A stretch of DNA of 64,000 nucleotides from JBLHKS01 sp047620505 (GTDB lineage: Bacteria; Verrucomicrobiota; Verrucomicrobiia; Verrucomicrobiales; DEV007), in the NCBI GenBank assembly GCA_047620505.1, contig JBLHKS010000001.1, forward strand, positions 1-64,000, in the 5' to 3' direction. Position 1 is the stretch's first letter, and each line of letters begins with the position of its first letter. Under the pieces are notes generated by a model that saw only the letters and a program-made list of their open reading frames with translations, was not told the DNA's origin and searched no databases. Positions 26,517 through 35,675 of the stretch are shown one piece after another. A program made the position numbers and the translations under genes.

Positions 26517-27666
26517 ATATCAAACCCAACGCGTTCTCTCGCTGCTCCAATGGAATCGAAACGGCGTTCCCTCCCTGGCGATGCGATTCAAAAACGCCGC
26601 AGATCATTTCCAGCGTCATCGCGCCTTCGTGGACTGAGCAGAGCGGGTCGCGGTCTTCGCGAATCGCGGCGACGAGATCCTGAGCGGGAACGACGTGGTT
26701 CTGGACGTTGGCGACGAAGTCCGCATCGTCAGTCGTGATCGGGATCCAGGGGCGGGGCTCGCTGGTCGGCTGAAGCGGATTGCCTGGGACGAGATGCGCG
26801 AGCGGTTTGCGGTCGCACTGAATATTGATGATGCCTTCGCTGCCGATAATTTGAAGGCCGAAGCCCGCGTTCTTCGTTCCATCGTCGGCGATCGAGTCGA
26901 AGTAAGCCGTCAGGCCGCTTTCCAACTCGTAGCGCGCATGAAGCTCGTTTCCGGCGAGTTTGCCGAGCCCTTCCGCGCCGTCGATCACATCAGCCTTCGT
27001 CACCGGTTTGCCGTCCTGCTTCAAAATCGCCGAGCAACTGCTGGCGGCACCGCCGAAATAGTGAACCAGATTCAGCGTGTGCGAGCCGAGCACCCAGAGG
27101 TCTTCGCCGCCGCCACGACGGTCGCCTTTTCCTCGACCACGGATTTCAAGCACGCGTCCGATTTTGCCGTCTTCAATCATCGCGTCGATCACGGCCAATG
27201 CCGGGTGATATCGATTTCGATGCGCGATCGCGACTTTCGCGCCGGTTTTTTTGCAAGCGGCGAGGATCGAATCCGCTTCGGCCGGGGTTCGAACGAACGG
27301 TTTTTCGATGTAAACGCCTTTCGCGCCGGACTCGATCGCCGCCAGGGTCATGTCGTGGTGCTGATCGGCGTGACGCGGGCAAACGGCGACGATATCCGGT
27401 TTTTCTTCGGCGAGCATTTTGCGGTAGTCGGCGAATCCGGCTTCGACCTTGAGTTTGGCTTTTGCTTTTTCGAGGCCAGCTGGCGTTGCGTCGGCAACGG
27501 CGACGATTTTGGTTTCAGCGACTTTGAGCCAGACGGTGTCGAGCCCGTGGCCGAAATCGCCCCGACCGGTGTGGCCGATCACGGCGACTCGGAGCTGATT
27601 TTCTTGAGCGAAAGCGGAGGCGGCGAGGGCCGCTGAGGAGGAGGCGAGAAAATGGCGGCGTTTCAT
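26515..27666 (-). CDS. Exported Gfo/Idh/MocA family oxidoreductase
   Basis: The 383-residue protein has a twin-arginine-like signal (M-K-R-R-H-F-L-A-S-S-S-A-A-L-A-A-S-A-F-A), meaning it is probably exported folded with its nucleotide cofactor. The Rossmann fold follows (R-V-A-V-I-G-H-T-G-R-G-D-F-G-H-G), with the dinucleotide Lys in Y-I-E-K-P-F-V and a catalytic-domain segment H-R-N-R-Y-H-P-A-L. Members interconvert sugars or act as glycosidase-like hydrolases through transient oxidation; exported versions are very abundant in Planctomycetota and Verrucomicrobiota. The substrate cannot be told. It diverges from the dehydrogenase operon across about 97 bases. Confidence 0.9.
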   Translation of the reverse strand: MKRRHFLASSSAALAASAFAQENQLRVAVIGHTGRGDFGHGLDTVWLKVAETKIVAVADATPAGLEKAKAKLKVEAGFADYRKMLAEEKPDIVAVCPRHADQHHDMTLAAIESGAKGVYIEKPFVRTPAEADSILAACKKTGAKVAIAHRNRYHPALAVIDAMIEDGKIGRVLEIRGRGKGDRRGGGEDLWVLGSHTLNLVHYFGGAASSCSAILKQDGKPVTKADVIDGAEGLGKLAGNELHARYELESGLTAYFDSIADDGTKNAGFGLQIIGSEGIINIQCDRKPLAHLVPGNPLQPTSEPRPWIPITTDDADFVANVQNHVVPAQDLVAAIREDRDPLCSVHEGAMTLEMICGVFESHRQGGNAVSIPLEQRENALGLI

Positions 27667-27763
27667 GGAGAAAACTCAGGCAGACGAGCTGCGGTTTGGC
27701 AACCGTGCTTCCGAGTAAAAAAGCCGTTGCGAAGCGTGAGGGCTGACCGATAAACTTGCGGTC

Positions 27764-28825
27764 GTGGCGACATCGGAAACGACAGCTCCCCAAGTGGAAT
27801 CGAAGGGTAAAAATGCGGTCGCGGGGCAGAGTTTCAGCGAGCGTTTCATCGAGACTTATCGGTGGATGCTGCTGTCGCGAATCCTCGAGGACAAGCTCCG
27901 CAGTTTGTACCGCGCCGGTAGAATTGTCGGCGGCGTTTATCTCGGGCGTGGGCAGGAGGCGTTCAGCGCTGCGATGGCGGTTTTTCTGAATCAAGAACGC
28001 GGTGATGCCTACGCGCCTTTGATCCGCGACATGGCGGGTCGGCTGGCGTTCGGTGAGCCGCTGCTGGATCCGATCCGGACGTATCTCGGGTCGGTCGAAG
28101 GGCCGATGCGCGGGCGTGACGGAAATATTCACCGGGGTCGGCCACGCAACGGTTTGCCAGCGATGATCAGTCACTTGGGAGCGATGGTCGCGGTCATCAA
28201 CGGCATGCTGATGGCCAAGCGATTTCAGGGAAAAACGGGGTTTGTCGGCGGCGCTTGCATCGGGGATGGCGGGACTTCAACGGGCTCGTTTCACGAAGCG
28301 TTGAACCAGGCGGCGGTTGAAAAATTGCCGCTCGTGGTGGCGGTCGCCGATAATCAGTTTTCTTACTCGACTTCTAAGACTCGTCAGTTTGCGTGCGAAA
28401 ATCTGGCTGATCGAGCCAAGGGCTACGGAATTCGCGGGCACAATTGCGATGGAACCGATCTCGAGAGCTGCCTGAAAACGTTTGAGGAAGCCGTCGACCG
28501 TGCCCGATCCGGAGAAGGCCCGCAGCTCGTGGTTGGCTCGCTCCTTCGGCTGTCCGGCCACGGCGAGCACGATGATGCTTGGTACGTTCCAGAAGAGATC
28601 AAGCAGTCGAAATTCGGTCGAGATTGCGTCGAAGTCGGAGCCCAGCAGCTGCTGGAGAAAAATTGGGCAAGCCAAGCGGAGATGGACGAGTGGAAAACCG
28701 AGGCGCAGCAGAAAATCGACGTCGCCGTTTCCAAGGCGGCGAAAGAGCCAAAACCGGATGGCGCGAAGGAGAGCTGGTACGCGCTGTCCAGCAAGCACCT
28801 TTGCGAAGGAATGCCTGAGGTCTAA
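27764..28825 (+). CDS. pdhA: Pyruvate (2-oxoacid) dehydrogenase E1 component, alpha subunit
   Basis: The 353-residue protein begins at a GTG. It carries the thiamine diphosphate motif G-D-G-G-T-S-T-G-S-F-H-E-A-L-N ... V-V-A-V-A-D-N-Q-F-S and the E1-alpha landmarks R-I-L-E-D-K-L-R, G-R-G-Q-E-A and M-I-S-H-L-G-A. It decarboxylates the 2-oxoacid and passes the acyl group to the lipoyl arm of E2. It is the first gene of a tight operon with E1-beta (5 bases), a HicB-like ORF and E2. Pyruvate is the likely substrate from family resemblance, though acetoin or branched-chain 2-oxoacids cannot be excluded. No E3 gene is in the window. Confidence 0.92.
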   Translation: MATSETTAPQVESKGKNAVAGQSFSERFIETYRWMLLSRILEDKLRSLYRAGRIVGGVYLGRGQEAFSAAMAVFLNQERGDAYAPLIRDMAGRLAFGEPLLDPIRTYLGSVEGPMRGRDGNIHRGRPRNGLPAMISHLGAMVAVINGMLMAKRFQGKTGFVGGACIGDGGTSTGSFHEALNQAAVEKLPLVVAVADNQFSYSTSKTRQFACENLADRAKGYGIRGHNCDGTDLESCLKTFEEAVDRARSGEGPQLVVGSLLRLSGHGEHDDAWYVPEEIKQSKFGRDCVEVGAQQLLEKNWASQAEMDEWKTEAQQKIDVAVSKAAKEPKPDGAKESWYALSSKHLCEGMPEV

Positions 28826-28830
28826 CCGAG

Positions 28831-29799
28831 ATGCCGGAAATCACCTACATCGAGGCGATTCGTCGCGCGCAGCAAAAGGCGTTGGCTGAAGACGAGCGAG
28901 TTTTCATTTACGGTCAGGACATCGCTAATTTCGGTGGCGCGTTCAAGGCGACGAAGAATCTGGCGTCCGAGTTTCCAGAGCGCGTGCTCGACGCGCCGAT
29001 CAGCGAAGATGCGATCGTCGGAATGGCGATCGGAGCCGCGATGGAGGGGATGCGGCCGGTCATCGAGATGCAGTTTGCGGATTTTTCGTCGATCGCTTTT
29101 AACCAGCTTGTAAATCAGGCTGGCACCCACTTTTACCGAACCGGGGTTCCGATTCCGTTCACAATTCGCCTCCCAAGCGGCGGCAACGAAGGCTCCGGGC
29201 CATTTCACAGCCAGAGTCTCGAATCTCTGTATGCTCACTTTCCCGGGTTGGTCGTTCTCACGCCGGCCACGGTCGAGGACGCCTACACGATGCTTCTCGA
29301 TGCGATCGCGCTCGATGACCCGGTGATTTTTTGCGAGCACAAATTTCTCTACTACCACCTCAAGGCTTCCGAGCTTCCTGAGAAGGGACTTCCGATAGGC
29401 AAAGCGCGGATTGCGCGCAACGGCCGAGACGCGACGATCGTCGCCGCGAGTGCGATGGTTCACGAAGCGATCAGCGCGGCTCGCGAGCTTAGCTCTGAAG
29501 GCTACGAAGTCGAAGTTGTCGATATTCGATCCGCCAAACCGCTCGATACCGACACGATTCTCGCTTCAGTCGCGCGGACCGGTCGTCTCCTCTGCGTCGC
29601 CGAATCTTTCCCGTGGGGTGGGCTGAACGCCGAGGTGATTTCGCGCGTCGTGGCCGAAGGATTTCATCTTCTGGACGCACCTCCGCAGCGGCTTAACTCG
29701 AAAGACTCGCCGATTCCGTATCATCCAAATTTGTGGGCAGCGCATCGCCCGAGCGCGGTGTCCATCGCGAACGCGACGCGGCGGCTCTTGCGATTTTAG
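28831..29799 (+). CDS. pdhB: Pyruvate (2-oxoacid) dehydrogenase E1 component, beta subunit
   Basis: The 322-residue protein pairs with E1-alpha. Landmarks are Y-I-E-A-I-R-R-A-Q (N-terminus), V-F-I-Y-G-Q-D-I-A, L-D-A-P-I-S-E-D-A-I-V-G-M-A-I-G-A-A (the Glu that activates thiamine), M-Q-F-A-D-F and P-F-H-S-Q-S-L-E-S-L-Y-A-H-F-P-G-L. The C-terminal domain includes V-E-V-V-D-I-R-S-A-K-P-L-D. Spacing to E1-alpha is 5 bases, indicating co-translation as an alpha2-beta2 enzyme. Confidence 0.94.
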   Translation: MPEITYIEAIRRAQQKALAEDERVFIYGQDIANFGGAFKATKNLASEFPERVLDAPISEDAIVGMAIGAAMEGMRPVIEMQFADFSSIAFNQLVNQAGTHFYRTGVPIPFTIRLPSGGNEGSGPFHSQSLESLYAHFPGLVVLTPATVEDAYTMLLDAIALDDPVIFCEHKFLYYHLKASELPEKGLPIGKARIARNGRDATIVAASAMVHEAISAARELSSEGYEVEVVDIRSAKPLDTDTILASVARTGRLLCVAESFPWGGLNAEVISRVVAEGFHLLDAPPQRLNSKDSPIPYHPNLWAAHRPSAVSIANATRRLLRF

Positions 29800-29825
29800 T
29801 GAACCTGAATCACGTTTGATGAACT

Positions 29826-30047
29826 ATGAAGGCCGAATTTACAGCCGTGATTGAAGAAGCTGAAGAAGGAGGATTCTGGGCGGTTTGCCCAGAGGTTCCT
29901 GGTGCCAACGGACAAGGCGAGACGATTGAAGAAACCAAACTGAACCTCGCTGAAGCGATCAAATTAATCCTGCTGGATCGCTTGGAAGATGGACTGCGAG
30001 GCGCGCCCGATGGGGCCTTGCGCGAAACGGTATTTGTCGCCGCTTAG
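29826..30047 (+). CDS. HicB-like small protein, orphan, inside the dehydrogenase operon
   Basis: The 73-residue protein has the HicB fold pattern: F-T-A-V-I-E-E-A-E-E-G-G-F-W-A-V-C-P-E-V-P-G-A-N-G-Q-G-E-T-I-E-E-T, then a helix L-N-L-A-E-A-I-K-L-I-L-L-D-R. In HicAB toxin-antitoxin modules this domain neutralises the HicA RNase. No hicA-like ORF is present on either side; the flanking gaps are 26 and 18 bases. It lacks an obvious C-terminal DNA-binding domain. It is co-directional with E1 and E2, so it is probably expressed with them. It may be a remnant antitoxin or a repurposed regulator. Confidence 0.8.
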   Translation: MKAEFTAVIEEAEEGGFWAVCPEVPGANGQGETIEETKLNLAEAIKLILLDRLEDGLRGAPDGALRETVFVAA

Positions 30048-30065
30048 AGATTTCGGATCCCTGAC

Positions 30066-31310
30066 ATGCCTAGAATTCCCATTAAAATGCCTCAACTCGG
30101 CGAGTCGATCGCTGAGGCCACCGTCGTCTCAATCGAGATTGCCGAAGGTGATGATCTCGCGCCTGACCAGGAAGTCATCCAGGTCGAAACTGACAAGGCG
30201 ACGATGGGCGTTACCGTTCAGGTTGGTGGAAAGGTCATTGAATTAACTGCGGAGATTGACCGGAGTTATCCAGTTGGCGCGACGCTCGGATTTATGGAGG
30301 TGACGGAGGACGATGCCGCCACAGCTGGATTTGGCGAAGAGCCCGAGGCCGCGCCAGCAGCTGCTGAGCCTGCGGAAGATTCCAGCGCCGAAGACGACCT
30401 CGCTGGCGTCCATTTCAAGGTCGACGAATCCCAGACAATTCGGCATGACGACGATCTGCGCGTTCGGCCGACTATTGGCCTGCCGGTTCCCGCTGGAGCG
30501 ACCGGCGCGTCCTATCTTTCGCCGCGAATGAAGGCGAGAATGCATGAGCTTGGGCTTAATCAGGCTGACCTCGCTGCGGTAGCCGGGAGCGGAGCCGGAG
30601 GCCGGGTCACGATTCAGGATTTCGAGAAATTCATCAAGAGTCTGGATGACAACGTGACGACAGCGGCCTCTCCGATGCGGATTGCGGTCGCCGATGCGAT
30701 GCGTCGCAGCTGCACCCGGCCGCTTGCGACTGTCGGCCGACCGGTGACGCTTGATCCTGTGCTAGTTCATCGAAGAGCCTGCAATCCTAAGCCGGGTCTG
30801 ACGCTTTACGCGATCCGTGCGCTGGCTCTCGCGCTTGCCGAGGACACGGCGGTAGGCGGTCGACTCGTCGGAAATCGAATCATTCATCCAAAATCGATCG
30901 ATATCGGTTTTGCGGTCGAAGTCTCCGATGGCGTGCTCGTTCCGATGATCAGAAATGTCGACGAGAAGCCGATGCCGACCCTGGTCGAAGACTACGCGAA
31001 GTTAGTCGAGCAAGCTCGTCAGCGAAAACTCCCCGCAGAATCCCAAGTTGCTGGGATCGCCACGGTTACGAACTTCGGCACCTTCGGCTTAGTCTGGGCG
31101 ACGCCGATTCCGCTTCCCGAGCAGAATCTTGTCCTCGGCCTTGGAGCCGGGCGAAAACGACCAGTCTGGAGTGACGAAGTCGAGGCGTTCATCCCAGCGA
31201 CTGAAGCCGAGATTGCTCTGAGTTTTGATCATCGAATTCTAGACGGCGGTGCGGCTGGCAGGCTTTTGGCGCGGGTTGCCGAGCTTTTGCAGAAGCCTGA
31301 GGCGCTTTGA
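30066..31310 (+). CDS. pdhC: Dihydrolipoamide acyltransferase (E2) of a 2-oxoacid dehydrogenase complex
   Basis: The 414-residue protein has one N-terminal lipoyl domain with the modified lysine in V-E-T-D-K-A-T-M-G. An A/E-rich linker (about residues 88-115), a peripheral-subunit-binding domain (Y-L-S-P-R-M-K-A-R-M-H-E-L ... G-A-G-G-R-V-T-I-Q-D) and a catalytic acyltransferase domain ending S-F-D-H-R-I-L-D-G-G-A-A-G follow. It takes the acyl group from E1 and hands it to CoA. The AGCAGCTGCT copy at 30356-30365 lies in the flexible linker (A-P-A-A-A-E-P). It is the last gene of the operon and converges on the minus-strand gene after 4 bases. Confidence 0.93.
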   Translation: MPRIPIKMPQLGESIAEATVVSIEIAEGDDLAPDQEVIQVETDKATMGVTVQVGGKVIELTAEIDRSYPVGATLGFMEVTEDDAATAGFGEEPEAAPAAAEPAEDSSAEDDLAGVHFKVDESQTIRHDDDLRVRPTIGLPVPAGATGASYLSPRMKARMHELGLNQADLAAVAGSGAGGRVTIQDFEKFIKSLDDNVTTAASPMRIAVADAMRRSCTRPLATVGRPVTLDPVLVHRRACNPKPGLTLYAIRALALALAEDTAVGGRLVGNRIIHPKSIDIGFAVEVSDGVLVPMIRNVDEKPMPTLVEDYAKLVEQARQRKLPAESQVAGIATVTNFGTFGLVWATPIPLPEQNLVLGLGAGRKRPVWSDEVEAFIPATEAEIALSFDHRILDGGAAGRLLARVAELLQKPEAL

Positions 31311-31314
31311 GCGG

Positions 31315-31731
31315 TCAGCGATCCAGCCCGTAGTTGGCTTCGCCGATTTCTGTCTGGAAAAATTTGGCGAACACGTTTCGGTAGCTCTGAAACCAAGCGA
31401 CAGCTTCTTCGCTCCAGCAGCTGCTGGCGAGAACCGGCGATTCTTCCGCGCCGGTGATCCCGATTTCGAGACCGACAACACCGGGCCCTTTCGCGGGCTC
31501 CAATTCGGCGATGTTCACGATCGAAATCGACTCCACGGACCACGCCAATCGTGATCGCGGATGAAACAACCCGACGACGTCAGCCTCGCTCCAGAGCAGC
31601 ACGTCCGAATCTCGGCCAGCCTCAGCGAATTGAAGCGGGACGCTCAGCGGTAAATCCAGATTTGCTCCGGCTTTGCCTGATTCGATGCGGATTTCCAGCG
31701 GCGGATCGCACCGCAGAATTTCAAAGCACAT
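31315..31731 (-). CDS. Hypothetical protein downstream of mrp
   Basis: The 138-residue protein (M-C-F-E-I-L-R-C-D-P-P-L-E-I-R-I) shows no signal peptide, membrane helix or recognised motif; a C-terminal V-A-W-F-Q-S-Y-R-N-V-F-A-K-F-F stretch looks helical. Its start overlaps the mrp stop by 11 bases on the same strand, which strongly suggests a real, translationally coupled gene. A palindrome copy at 31416-31425 is read in the rare frame as S-S-C-W. I do not recognise the family. Confidence 0.65.
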   Translation of the reverse strand: MCFEILRCDPPLEIRIESGKAGANLDLPLSVPLQFAEAGRDSDVLLWSEADVVGLFHPRSRLAWSVESISIVNIAELEPAKGPGVVGLEIGITGAEESPVLASSCWSEEAVAWFQSYRNVFAKFFQTEIGEANYGLDR

Positions 31732-32767
31732 TGGTCAGCTTCGCCGCGATTTCGGCAAACGCTTTGCCGGTCGCAGAGTCCGCATCGAGCGCCGCAGGCC
31801 GCCCGGCATCGCCTCCTTCGCGGATCGCCATTTCCAGCGGGATCTGACCTAACAGAGGAACTCCGAGTCGTTCGGCCTCTTTTGTTCCACCGCCCTCGCC
31901 GAAGATCGCGTACTTGTTTCCATCGTTCGGGCAGAGGAAATAACTCATATTCTCGATCAGACCGACAATCGGCACGTTGACCTTGCCGAACATCGCCGCT
32001 GCCTTCCGCGCGTCGATCAACGCGACTTCTTGCGGGGTCGTGACGATGACCACGCCGGTTACCTGAATCGTCTGCGCCAGAGTCAGCGGTACGTCGCCGG
32101 TTCCGGGCGGCATGTCGAGGACGAGGTAGTCGAGGTCGTCCCACATCACGTCGAAAAGGAACGTCCGGACCTGCTTGTGAATCATCGGGCCGCGCCAGAT
32201 TATCGGGGTCGCGTCGTCCACGAGCATCCCAGTTGAGATCAGCTGAATTCCGTGCCGATTGTGCGGTAGGCACTTGCCTTCGGCGGTGAACTGCGGCTCG
32301 TCTTTGGCGTCGAACATCAGCGAAATGCTTGGGCCGTGAATATCGCAATCGCAGAGTCCGACCTGGTTGCCAGCTTTCGAAAGCGCGATCGCCAGGTTCG
32401 CTGCGACGGTCGATTTTCCAACTCCGCCCTTACCGCTGGCGACGCAGATGACCTTCTTGACGCCAGGAATCGTTGCGGCTTCAAATTGAGTCGCCTGCTG
32501 TTGCTGCTTAGGTTGTTCGACAGGCTCTTTGATATCGAAATCAAGCTGAACGTCTTTGACGCCCTCGACTTGCATCAGCGCGCCGCGCGCATCGAGATTG
32601 ATCGCTTGAGGAATCTTAGGATCGCGCGTCTCAAATGAGAGTTGAACCGTTACCTTGGATCCTTCGATCTTGATCTCTCGAACGAGTCCAAATGACACGA
32701 TATCGCGGGAGAATCCCGGATACTTTACGGTTTCGAGAGCTTGTCGGATTGTTGTTTCGTCAGGCAT
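31721..32767 (-). CDS. apbC: Mrp/ApbC family iron-sulfur cluster carrier ATPase
   Basis: The 348-residue protein has an N-terminal MIP18/DUF59-like domain (residues 1-95). After a Q-rich linker comes a deviant Walker A, V-A-S-G-K-G-G-V-G-K-S-T-V-A-A-N-L-A. Further NTPase motifs are D-C-D-I-H-G-P-S and L-V-L-D-M-P-P-G-T-G-D. This class binds and transfers Fe-S clusters to apoproteins in the cytosol. The usual C-terminal C-x-x-C is not obvious: only a single Cys in Y-F-L-C-P-N is visible in that region, which is worth checking. It sits 9 bases downstream of rpoN. Confidence 0.93.
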   Translation of the reverse strand: MPDETTIRQALETVKYPGFSRDIVSFGLVREIKIEGSKVTVQLSFETRDPKIPQAINLDARGALMQVEGVKDVQLDFDIKEPVEQPKQQQQATQFEAATIPGVKKVICVASGKGGVGKSTVAANLAIALSKAGNQVGLCDCDIHGPSISLMFDAKDEPQFTAEGKCLPHNRHGIQLISTGMLVDDATPIIWRGPMIHKQVRTFLFDVMWDDLDYLVLDMPPGTGDVPLTLAQTIQVTGVVIVTTPQEVALIDARKAAAMFGKVNVPIVGLIENMSYFLCPNDGNKYAIFGEGGGTKEAERLGVPLLGQIPLEMAIREGGDAGRPAALDADSATGKAFAEIAAKLTNVL

Positions 32768-32776
32768 TTAATTGGT

Positions 32777-34207
32777 TCAAAAAGTTTTCCGCATGTGGCT
32801 CGGGAGAATCTCCAATGCCTCACGGTATTTCGCGGCGGTTCGGCGGGCGATCTTGATACCGCGTTCGGCCAGCTCCGCAACGATTTGTTGGTCGCTTAGC
32901 GGTTTGTGGTGATCTTCTTCGGCGACAATTTCGGCAATTGTGTCCTTCACGCTCGTGTTCGCTACCGATTCGCCTGACTCCGTCTGGTAACCGGTCGTGA
33001 AGAAAAATTTGATCTCGAAAACTCCCTGCGGAGTCGAGATGTACTTTCCGGAAACTGCGCGGCTGACCGTGGTTTCGTGCACGCCGACTACCTCGGCGAC
33101 CTGAGCCATGTTCATCGGATGAAGATGGGCGCGGCCTTGCTCCAGAAAGTCACGTTGGCGTTTGATGATCTCTTCGACGATGCGGCGAATCGTGTCCTGG
33201 CGCTGCTGAATGCTCGAAATCAGCGTCTTGCCGCTTCGGATCTTCTCTTTGATGTAAGCTCGGACCTCAGGCCGACTCCCTTGCTCAGCCATCAGGTCTT
33301 TGAACGCGTTGCTGATGCGAAGCCGAGGAATTTGCTCGTTGTCGAGCGTGATTTTATACTCTCCATGCTCGTCCTTTTCGACGAATACATCTGGGGTGAC
33401 AAAACGGTTGTCGCCAGCGCCAAATGACCGGCCCGGTTTCGGATTCAGGTTTGAAATTGACTCAGCCGCCGCGGAGATTTGCTCGGTGGTCACGGAGAGT
33501 TTGCGAGCGATCAGCGGGTAACGTTTTTTAGCGAGGTCATCGAGGTGGCCAGACACGATTCGGTGCTCAAGGCTGGTCTTTTTGCCGAGCCGTTCGAGCT
33601 GGATCGAGAGGCACTCGGCGAGATCGGTCGCGCCAACTCCGGGAGGATCAAACGAGCGCAGCAGCTGCTGGGCGATTCTGAGTTCGCCGATCGGAATTCC
33701 GTTCGCCAACGAGAGTTCTTCGATGTCGATCTGGAGAAAGCCGTTTTCATCCAGATTCCCAATCAACATCTCCGCTAAATCGTGAACTCGGGGCTCGCTG
33801 CCCTCGACGTTGAGCTGTTCCAGGAGGTGTTCCTGGAGCGTGACCGGTCGAACGAGCGAATCCATTCGGAACTGATATTTTTCCTCGTCTTCAGCGGTTC
33901 GCGGCATCGCGCGGCTGGATTGAGAAAGGTAATCGCGCCAATCATCGTCCATTTTCGACAGCTCCGAGAATTCCTTATCGAAATCCTCATCACCGCTCTC
34001 CTGATCTCGATCGAGGCCTTGTTCTTCGAGCGAAATCTCGACGGTGTCGTCCTCCAACGCCGGATTTTCGGCGAGCTCGTTCTGGATCAGGCTGCGCAGT
34101 TCAAGAGTCGGAACCTGCAGAATCTGCAAGCTCTGCTGCATCTGCGGGGCGAGCTTTTGAGATTGCCGAAGTTCCGGACGCTGAGTGAATCCAACCGATT
34201 GAGCCAT
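32777..34207 (-). CDS. rpoN: RNA polymerase sigma-54 factor RpoN
   Basis: The 476-residue protein starts at ATG 34207 with a glutamine-rich activator-binding region (Q-R-P-E-L-R-Q-S-Q-K-L-A-P-Q-M-Q-Q-S-L-Q-I-L-Q). An acidic region II comes next, then the core-binding and DNA-binding domains, ending with the diagnostic RpoN box I-A-R-R-T-A-A-K-Y-R-E and a final L-P-S-H-M-R-K-T-F. It directs transcription from -24/-12 promoters with an enhancer-binding ATPase, none of which is encoded in this window. It is followed closely by apbC; the usual hpf/ptsN neighbours are absent. Confidence 0.97.
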   Translation of the reverse strand: MAQSVGFTQRPELRQSQKLAPQMQQSLQILQVPTLELRSLIQNELAENPALEDDTVEISLEEQGLDRDQESGDEDFDKEFSELSKMDDDWRDYLSQSSRAMPRTAEDEEKYQFRMDSLVRPVTLQEHLLEQLNVEGSEPRVHDLAEMLIGNLDENGFLQIDIEELSLANGIPIGELRIAQQLLRSFDPPGVGATDLAECLSIQLERLGKKTSLEHRIVSGHLDDLAKKRYPLIARKLSVTTEQISAAAESISNLNPKPGRSFGAGDNRFVTPDVFVEKDEHGEYKITLDNEQIPRLRISNAFKDLMAEQGSRPEVRAYIKEKIRSGKTLISSIQQRQDTIRRIVEEIIKRQRDFLEQGRAHLHPMNMAQVAEVVGVHETTVSRAVSGKYISTPQGVFEIKFFFTTGYQTESGESVANTSVKDTIAEIVAEEDHHKPLSDQQIVAELAERGIKIARRTAAKYREALEILPSHMRKTF

Positions 34208-34286
34208 AGAAGAACGCCAAGTTTGGCGAGTTTTCTGATAACTCAAGCAAATTTCGCGCCAACCCGGCTGCGTAATTTTAAAAAAC

Positions 34287-35558
34287 TCAGCTGGCCTTTG
34301 CGCGAAGCGCTTCGATTCGCTGAAGAACCGGCGGATGCGAGTAGTTCAGAAAAACGTAAAACGGATGCGGAGTCAGGTTGCTGAGATTGTCTTTGCTTAG
34401 CTTTTTCAGCGCGGAAATCATGACGTCGGGATTTCCAGTGACCTCAGCCGCGTAGGCATCGGCTTCGAATTCGTTCTTTCGGCTTAGCATCGTCATGAAG
34501 ATCGAAGTGAGCTTGCTGATCGGCTGAAACAGCATGCCGAAAAAGATCAGACTGAGGTAAACCGGAACGTCTTTGCCCGCGAGAACCGCGCCGCCTTCGC
34601 CTTTGATTCCGAAGGCCGCGAGCAGGTCGCCATTGCCGATGAACAGGCTCAAAAGGAAGAATGTGAATGCGAGATTGAGCATCCCGACGACGAGCGACTG
34701 AAGAATGTGCTTTCGTTTGAAGTGGCCAATTTCATGCGCGAGCACGGCGACCAATTCCGGTGTCGTGTGCTTTTCGATCAGCGTATCGAACAACGCGATC
34801 TTCTTGTTTTTGCCGAGCCCGGTGAAAAACGCGTTCGACTTCGCCGAGCGCTTTGAGCCGTCCATCACTGAGAGTTCGGTGAGCGGAAAATCACACTTTT
34901 CGGCCATTTTGTTGATTTCGTCCTTCAACTCGCCGTCTTCGAGCGGCTCGAATTTGTTGAACAGCGGCATGATCCAAGTCGGGGCGATGTAGGTCAAAAA
35001 GAGCGTGAAAGCGGCGACGAGGATGAACGCCCAGAGCCAGGCCATCGCCACAGCGCCGAAAATCCAGAGTATCAGCGCCAGCAGGGGAGCGCCGATGATC
35101 GCGCCGAGAACCAAGCCTTTGATCATGTCGACGACGAAGGTTTTGGGCGTGGTTTTGTTGAATCCGAAGCGCTCTTCGATCACAAACGTGCTGTAAATTT
35201 CAAACGGCAGACTCAGCAGCTGCTGACCGACGAGGAGCAGGCCACAGAAGGCGAGCCCCTGCACAATTGGGCCGTCGAACCAGCCAGTTACCAGGCCGTT
35301 GACGAAGCCGAAACCGCCGAAGAGCCAGAAGCAGATGAAGACCACGAGCCCGAAGCTGGCTTCGACCATCCCGAAGGTCGTGCGGACGCGGGTGTAATCC
35401 TGACTTTTTTCATAAGCCTCAGCATCGAAGACGTCATCGAACTCCTTGGGTAGCGTTCCTTTGAGAGCCTTGAGATTCAGCATCTCCGAAAACAGGTCGA
35501 GTTTGTAGAACACAAAAACGGCGGCGAAAATGATGATGAAGTAGACGTTGATTTCCAT
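34287..35558 (-). CDS. M48 family metallopeptidase, Ste24/CAAX protease-like
   Basis: The 423-residue polytopic membrane protein has the zinc motif A-V-L-A-H-E-I-G-H-F-K-R-K-H near residue 276, with the third ligand Glu in F-E-A-D-A-Y-A. It also has V-M-D-G-S-K-R-S-A-K-S-N-A-F-F-T-G-L-G, characteristic of Ste24-like enzymes. About seven hydrophobic helices are visible. Eukaryotic relatives cleave prenylated CAAX proteins; bacterial ones are thought to handle membrane-protein quality control. ATG 35558 is preferred over the TTG two codons upstream. It precedes rpoN by 79 bases on the same strand and diverges from the DUF1592-type gene. Confidence 0.93.
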   Translation of the reverse strand: MEINVYFIIIFAAVFVFYKLDLFSEMLNLKALKGTLPKEFDDVFDAEAYEKSQDYTRVRTTFGMVEASFGLVVFICFWLFGGFGFVNGLVTGWFDGPIVQGLAFCGLLLVGQQLLSLPFEIYSTFVIEERFGFNKTTPKTFVVDMIKGLVLGAIIGAPLLALILWIFGAVAMAWLWAFILVAAFTLFLTYIAPTWIMPLFNKFEPLEDGELKDEINKMAEKCDFPLTELSVMDGSKRSAKSNAFFTGLGKNKKIALFDTLIEKHTTPELVAVLAHEIGHFKRKHILQSLVVGMLNLAFTFFLLSLFIGNGDLLAAFGIKGEGGAVLAGKDVPVYLSLIFFGMLFQPISKLTSIFMTMLSRKNEFEADAYAAEVTGNPDVMISALKKLSKDNLSNLTPHPFYVFLNYSHPPVLQRIEALRAKAS

Positions 35559-35675
35559 GAGCAAGGGCCCCGAGTCTGGAACAGGAAATCCGAGTCGGCA
35601 ACCGAATCAAGCGGGATCGATTTCGGAAGGTTTTGAGCGCAATCCGATTAACGTGGTCCCAATCAAATTCTCGAA

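Noticed and set aside
29826..30047. Complete HicAB toxin-antitoxin module
   Set aside because: Only the HicB-like half is present; the flanking spaces of 26 and 18 bases cannot hold a hicA gene.
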